Below, in pieces: positions 60,961 to 64,000 of a DNA stretch of 64,000 nt (the stretch's first letter is position 1; the number at the start of each line of letters is the position of its first letter). The stretch spans positions 124,001 through 188,000 of the forward strand of contig JAEFAZ010000006.1 in assembly GCA_016292135.1 (NCBI GenBank), written 5' to 3'. The notes under the pieces were generated by a model. It saw nothing but the letters and a program-made list of their open reading frames with translations. It was not told the DNA's origin and made no database searches. Position numbers and translations under genes: made by a program. Origin of the DNA: Saccharofermentans sp. Lineage in GTDB: Bacteria > Bacillota > Clostridia > Saccharofermentanales > Saccharofermentanaceae.

Positions 60961-61107
60961 ATGAAGAGAATCACAACTATTGAGACTCGTGATCTTAAGG
61001 CTTCCGAGAAGAACGGCGGCTGCGGCGAGTGCCAGACATCCTGCCAGTCCGCTTGCAAGACATCCTGCGGTGTTGCAAACCAGCCTTGCGAGAAAGCTGA
61101 GAAGTAA
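60961..61107 (+). CDS. scfA: SCIFF ranthipeptide precursor
   Basis: The 48-residue peptide has six cysteines within 45 residues (Cys21, 24, 28, 32, 36 and 43): a leader KRITTIETRDLKASEKNGG and a core with CGECQTSCQSACKTSC. This is the SCIFF family, ribosomal peptides in which the radical-SAM enzyme ScfB forms sulfur-to-carbon thioether links (shown for the Clostridium thermocellum peptide on the neighbouring Thr). It is almost universal in Clostridia; proposed roles include quorum-type signalling. GGAGG precedes the ATG. The maturase gene follows. Confidence 0.96.
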   Translation: MKRITTIETRDLKASEKNGGCGECQTSCQSACKTSCGVANQPCEKAEK

Positions 61108-61130
61108 TCAAGATCTTAGATCAATAATAT

Positions 61131-61158
61131 AAGGTCTCGCATAACGGGACCTTTTTTA
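61131..61158 (+). terminator. Attenuator between scfA and scfB
   Basis: AAGGTC pairs with GACCTT (61131-61153), followed by a U run TTTTTTATT. It lies 24 bases beyond scfA and 25 before scfB and probably leaves the precursor more abundant than the enzyme. Confidence 0.88.
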
Positions 61159-61182
61159 TTGCTCAATAAACCCGGAATAGAT

Positions 61183-62613
61183 ATGATCCATTGTTATACA
61201 TTTGACGACCTGAACATAGTACTGGACTGCTACTCGGGCTCCATCCACATGGTGGACCCCGTGGCTTTTGACATGATCAAGCAGTTCGAAAACGACAGTG
61301 CCGGAAACACGATCCTGGCAGCTGTTGCCAAGCACGGCATCTCCCGCGAAGAAGCAGAAGAATGCATGGCGGACATCGAGGAACTCAAGGGATCAGGGAA
61401 GCTCTATGCTGAAGACACCTACGAGGGCATCGCGAAAACATACCGCCGCAAGAACTACACGGTCAAGGCGATCTGCCTCCACGTCGCCCACACCTGCAAC
61501 CTCAACTGCTCCTACTGCTTCGCATCCCAGGGCCGCTACCACGGCAAGTCCGCCATCATGACGCGCGAAGTCGCAAAGCAGGCGATCGACTTTCTCATTG
61601 CCAATTCAGGAAATCACCACAATCTCGATGTCGACTTTTTCGGCGGCGAACCGACTCTCAACATGGATGTCGTAAAGTACACCGTGGAGTATGCAAGGAG
61701 CATCGAGAAAGAACATAACAAGAACATAAGATTTACACTCACCACCAACGGTGTGCTCATAGACGATGACCTAATAGATTTCTGCAACCGTGAGATGCAT
61801 AACGTCGTCCTCTCACTCGACGGCAGGCGCGAAGTCAACGACAGGTTCAGAGTTGATATCCGCGGCAAGGGCTCCTACGATACGATCGTGCCCAAGTTCC
61901 AGAAGTTTGTTAAAGAGCGCGGTGACAAGAGCTACTATATGCGCGGCACTTTCACCCACTACAACACAGACTTCGTTGAAGACATAAAGGAGATGCTGGA
62001 CTTAGGTTTCCGCGAACTTTCGATGGAGCCTGTCGTTACCGACCCCTCATCCCCTTCTGCGCTGACTGAAGAGGACCTGCCCGTGCTCTTCGATCAGTAC
62101 GAAAAGCTCGCCCATCTCATGGTGGAACGCCATAAGCAGGGCGACCCCTTCACTTTCTACCACTACATGCTGGATCTGACATGCGGTCCCTGTATCTACA
62201 AGAGGATAGCCGGCTGCGGTTCAGGAACAGAATACCTGGCCGTAACCCCTGCGGGTGACCTTTATCCCTGCCATCAGTTCGTTGGCGAAGAGAAGTTCAG
62301 GATGGGTGATATCTGGACGGGCGTCCAAAAAGAAGATATCAGGGAGAAGTTCGCTTCCTGCAACGCATATTCAAGACCCGAGTGCAAGGACTGCTGGGCA
62401 AAGCTCTACTGCTCCGGCGGCTGTGCTGCCAACTCCTACCATGCTACAGGCGACATCAACAGCATCTACGAATACGGCTGTGATGTCTTCCGCAAGAGGA
62501 TCGAGTGCGCGATCGCAGTCAAGCTCCTTACCATGGATGTGGACAAAGTCTCAGGCGCAGGCGCAGCCCTCCCCGAGGACGATTGCGACACGTGCAAGGC
62601 GGATTATGAATAA
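61183..62613 (+). CDS. scfB: SCIFF radical-SAM maturase
   Basis: The 476-residue enzyme is a radical-SAM protein with a SPASM-like C-terminus. It has an N-terminal precursor-binding region (RiPP recognition element-like), the cluster motif CNLNCSYC near residue 105 (Cys105, 109 and 112), and a C-terminal Cys-rich region containing CHQFVGEEKFRMGDIW, CNAYSRPECKDCWAKLYCSGGC. It forms thioethers in the SCIFF peptide. The ATG at 61183 is preferred over a TTG at 61159, which lacks a ribosome binding site. Confidence 0.96.
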   Translation: MIHCYTFDDLNIVLDCYSGSIHMVDPVAFDMIKQFENDSAGNTILAAVAKHGISREEAEECMADIEELKGSGKLYAEDTYEGIAKTYRRKNYTVKAICLHVAHTCNLNCSYCFASQGRYHGKSAIMTREVAKQAIDFLIANSGNHHNLDVDFFGGEPTLNMDVVKYTVEYARSIEKEHNKNIRFTLTTNGVLIDDDLIDFCNREMHNVVLSLDGRREVNDRFRVDIRGKGSYDTIVPKFQKFVKERGDKSYYMRGTFTHYNTDFVEDIKEMLDLGFRELSMEPVVTDPSSPSALTEEDLPVLFDQYEKLAHLMVERHKQGDPFTFYHYMLDLTCGPCIYKRIAGCGSGTEYLAVTPAGDLYPCHQFVGEEKFRMGDIWTGVQKEDIREKFASCNAYSRPECKDCWAKLYCSGGCAANSYHATGDINSIYEYGCDVFRKRIECAIAVKLLTMDVDKVSGAGAALPEDDCDTCKADYE

Positions 62614-62618
62614 CAGTT

Positions 62619-62862
62619 TCAGATAAGACCTATCAGATCAGATGCTGAATAGACTTTTATTCTATCCTTTGTATTTGTATATTTGATGTCGCGGGTAACG
62701 ATCGCATCCATACCTTCTCTTTTGGCCGTTTCGATCATTACTGCATCTTCAAAGTCGGTTATATCAGCAGCCAATGCTCCTTCTATATCCGTTGATGTTG
62801 TATCAAGGACTATAAAGAGCTTGCATAATCTTGAAATATATTCCTGTGCTTTACGCTGACTG
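62619..62862 (-). pseudogene. C-terminal remnant of a PIN-domain toxin
   Basis: In the minus frame the last 81 codons (AQEYISRLCKLFIVLD, then TDFEDAVMIETAKREGMDAIVTRD) match the second half of a VapC-like PIN domain, with the conserved acidic DFEDA and VTRD pieces. The N-terminal half with the first acidic residues is missing; the frame simply runs on into the end of the ABC exporter gene, in a different frame. It has no start codon or ribosome binding site of its own and no antitoxin gene. It is a truncated relic. Confidence 0.75.
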
Positions 62863-64000
62863 TTATTCGAGCTCGAACGCACCCGTGTAGAGCTGATAGT
62901 ATGTGCCCTTCTCGGCAAGGAGTTTCTCGTGGCTGCCCCGCTCGATGATGTGCCCGTGATCCAATACCATGATGACATCCGAATCCATGACTGTTGAAAG
63001 ACGGTGGGCGATAACGAAGACCGTTCTGTCTTCCATGAGCTTATCCATGCCGCGCTGAACGATCTTCTCGGTACGCGTATCGATGGAAGACGTAGCCTCG
63101 TCAAGGATCATGACCGGCGGGTCTGCTACTGCCGCTCTGGCTATCGCTATGAGCTGGCGCTGACCCTGTGACAGGTTGGAACCGTTGTTGGTAAGCGGCG
63201 TATTGTAGCCTTCCGGCAGGCGCTCGATGAAGTCATCGGCACCGGCAAGACGGGCTGCATCACGGCACTCCTCATCGGTAGCATCAAGACGTCCGTAGCG
63301 GATGTTATCCATAACCGTTCCCGTAAAGAGGTTTGTCTCCTGCAAAACGAGTCCCAGTGACCTTCTCAAGTCCTTCTTCTTTATCTTGTTGACGTTGATA
63401 CCGTCGTAACGGATCTTGCCGTCGGCAATGTCATAGAAGCGGTTGATGAGGTTCGTGATGGTCGTCTTGCCTGCACCCGTGGCACCTACGAAAGCAACTT
63501 TCTGGCCGGGCTCGGCGAAGACTGATACATCGAAGAGGACCTGCTTGCCCTCGACATATTCAAAATCAACATCCGTAAGGACAACGTCACCTTCGACCGG
63601 AACGAAAGTAACCGTTCCTTCAGCCTGATGGGGATGTCTCCATGCCCATACGCCGTCGGCATCAGCCGTCTCGACATATTCGCCGTTTTCGTTCTTCTTG
63701 GCCTTGGTAAGGGTTACATAACCGTCGTCTGCCTCAGCGGGCTCATCGATCAGGGCAAAGATCCTCTTCGCACCGGCACCTGCCATGACGACAGCGTTGA
63801 CCTGCATGGTGAGCTGGTTGATCTGGCCCATGAACTGCTTGGCCATGTTAAGGAAAGGCACGATGATCGAGATGTCCAGTGCCATTCTCGAAAAAGACAG
63901 ATTGGGGGCGTGCGTCAGGAGCAGAACACCTCCGACCGTTGCTATGAGAACGTAGAGGATGTTGCCGATGTTGTTGACGATAGGACCCAGGACATTCGCA
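62863..64000 (-). CDS. ABC exporter ATPase/permease, 5' part beyond the right edge
   Basis: The visible part (379 codons, entering from beyond 64000) ends a fused ABC exporter. The frame from the edge reads NVLGPIVNNIGNILYVLIATVGG, a transmembrane part, continuing to an ATPase with Walker A VGATGAGKTTITNL, signature LSQGQRQLIAIAR, and Walker B VMILDEATSSID. A charged insertion between membrane and ATPase domains (residues about 60-110) is unusual. The gene extends past the window; an in-frame Met at 63885 is not the start. It belongs to the MsbA/LmrA-type multidrug or lipid exporters and commonly occurs as a pair. Confidence 0.9.
   Translation of the reverse strand, partial: ANVLGPIVNNIGNILYVLIATVGGVLLLTHAPNLSFSRMALDISIIVPFLNMAKQFMGQINQLTMQVNAVVMAGAGAKRIFALIDEPAEADDGYVTLTKAKKNENGEYVETADADGVWAWRHPHQAEGTVTFVPVEGDVVLTDVDFEYVEGKQVLFDVSVFAEPGQKVAFVGATGAGKTTITNLINRFYDIADGKIRYDGINVNKIKKKDLRRSLGLVLQETNLFTGTVMDNIRYGRLDATDEECRDAARLAGADDFIERLPEGYNTPLTNNGSNLSQGQRQLIAIARAAVADPPVMILDEATSSIDTRTEKIVQRGMDKLMEDRTVFVIAHRLSTVMDSDVIMVLDHGHIIERGSHEKLLAEKGTYYQLYTGAFELE

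Noticed and set aside
62863..63104. N-terminal half of the 161-codon minus frame ending at 62619
   Set aside because: It is the out-of-frame shadow of the ABC exporter; only the last 81 codons resemble a PIN domain.

Overview
The window looks like chromosomal DNA of a strictly anaerobic Gram-positive bacterium of the class Clostridia, perhaps an Oscillospirales or Saccharofermentans-like gut or rumen lineage; this placement is inference, since no rRNA is present. Pointers are a SCIFF (ranthipeptide) precursor with its radical-SAM maturase, a Veg homologue, long-form PPi-dependent phosphofructokinase, formate-THF ligase, a GH3 enzyme with the reversed domain order known from Ruminococcus and Butyrivibrio, AGGAGG-type ribosome binding sites, and many lipoproteins with Ser/Thr/Glu-rich linkers. 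Base composition appears near balanced except for a clearly AT-rich island at about 9.8-12.55 kb.

Layout. 0-6.4 kb is central metabolism and translation: phosphotransacetylase with a butyrate-kinase-family partner, a ThrRS lacking the TGS domain, and PFP. 6.4-9.8 kb starts with a cluster of GGTAGCAGTAA inverted repeats and then holds an amino-acid ABC importer: an ACT protein, ATPase, a permease fused to a zinc ribbon, and a substrate-binding lipoprotein whose segments are circularly permuted. 9.8-12.55 kb is the AT-rich island: DUF4417, a probable immunity gene, an EndoU-like toxin, an XRE regulator, and a structured intergenic region with a plus-strand terminator. 12.6-20.6 kb holds a MATE exporter, an ECF sigma factor with a DUF4179-like membrane protein, two related small membrane proteins, and an operon of Lgt-like protein, ABC ATPase and large membrane subunit.

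20.6-31.2 kb is surface and sensing: a 953-residue SLH-anchored protein, lipoproteins (one with toxin-repeat-like YD/EYDE repeats, one with two cystatin-like QVVAG domains), an AraC-GGDEF fusion and a second sigma/anti-sigma/lipoprotein operon. 31.2-45.5 kb is mostly minus-strand operons of small enzymes (exonuclease III, methyltransferase, GNATs, C-GCAxxG redox protein), two paralogous coiled-coil membrane proteins, a LuxC/LuxE pair with a membrane HExxH protein, HAD phosphatase, S66 peptidase, P-loop kinase and a HEITH lipoprotein.

45.5-58.2 kb is housekeeping: tRNA-Gln, UDG, Smr, pseudouridine synthase, reversed-order GH3, Veg, formate-THF ligase, a serine-hydrolase-like protein lacking its catalytic Lys, SRP RNA, and dnaX-ybaB-recR-S4-divIC. 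dnaX carries an in-frame A AAA AAG heptamer whose -1 shift meets a stop two codons later, at the end of domain III, as for the gamma subunit of E. coli. 58.2-64 kb contains a candidate structured small RNA, a zinc-ribbon/degenerate-HD protein, an Orn/Lys/Arg decarboxylase-family enzyme, the SCIFF pair with its own promoter and attenuator, a PIN-domain remnant, and an ABC exporter running off the right edge.

The strongest candidates for undescribed biology are the permuted substrate-binding protein with its zinc-ribbon permease, the tandem cystatin-like lipoprotein, and the LuxCE-HExxH operon. All calls come from reading the sequence by eye; no database search was run.
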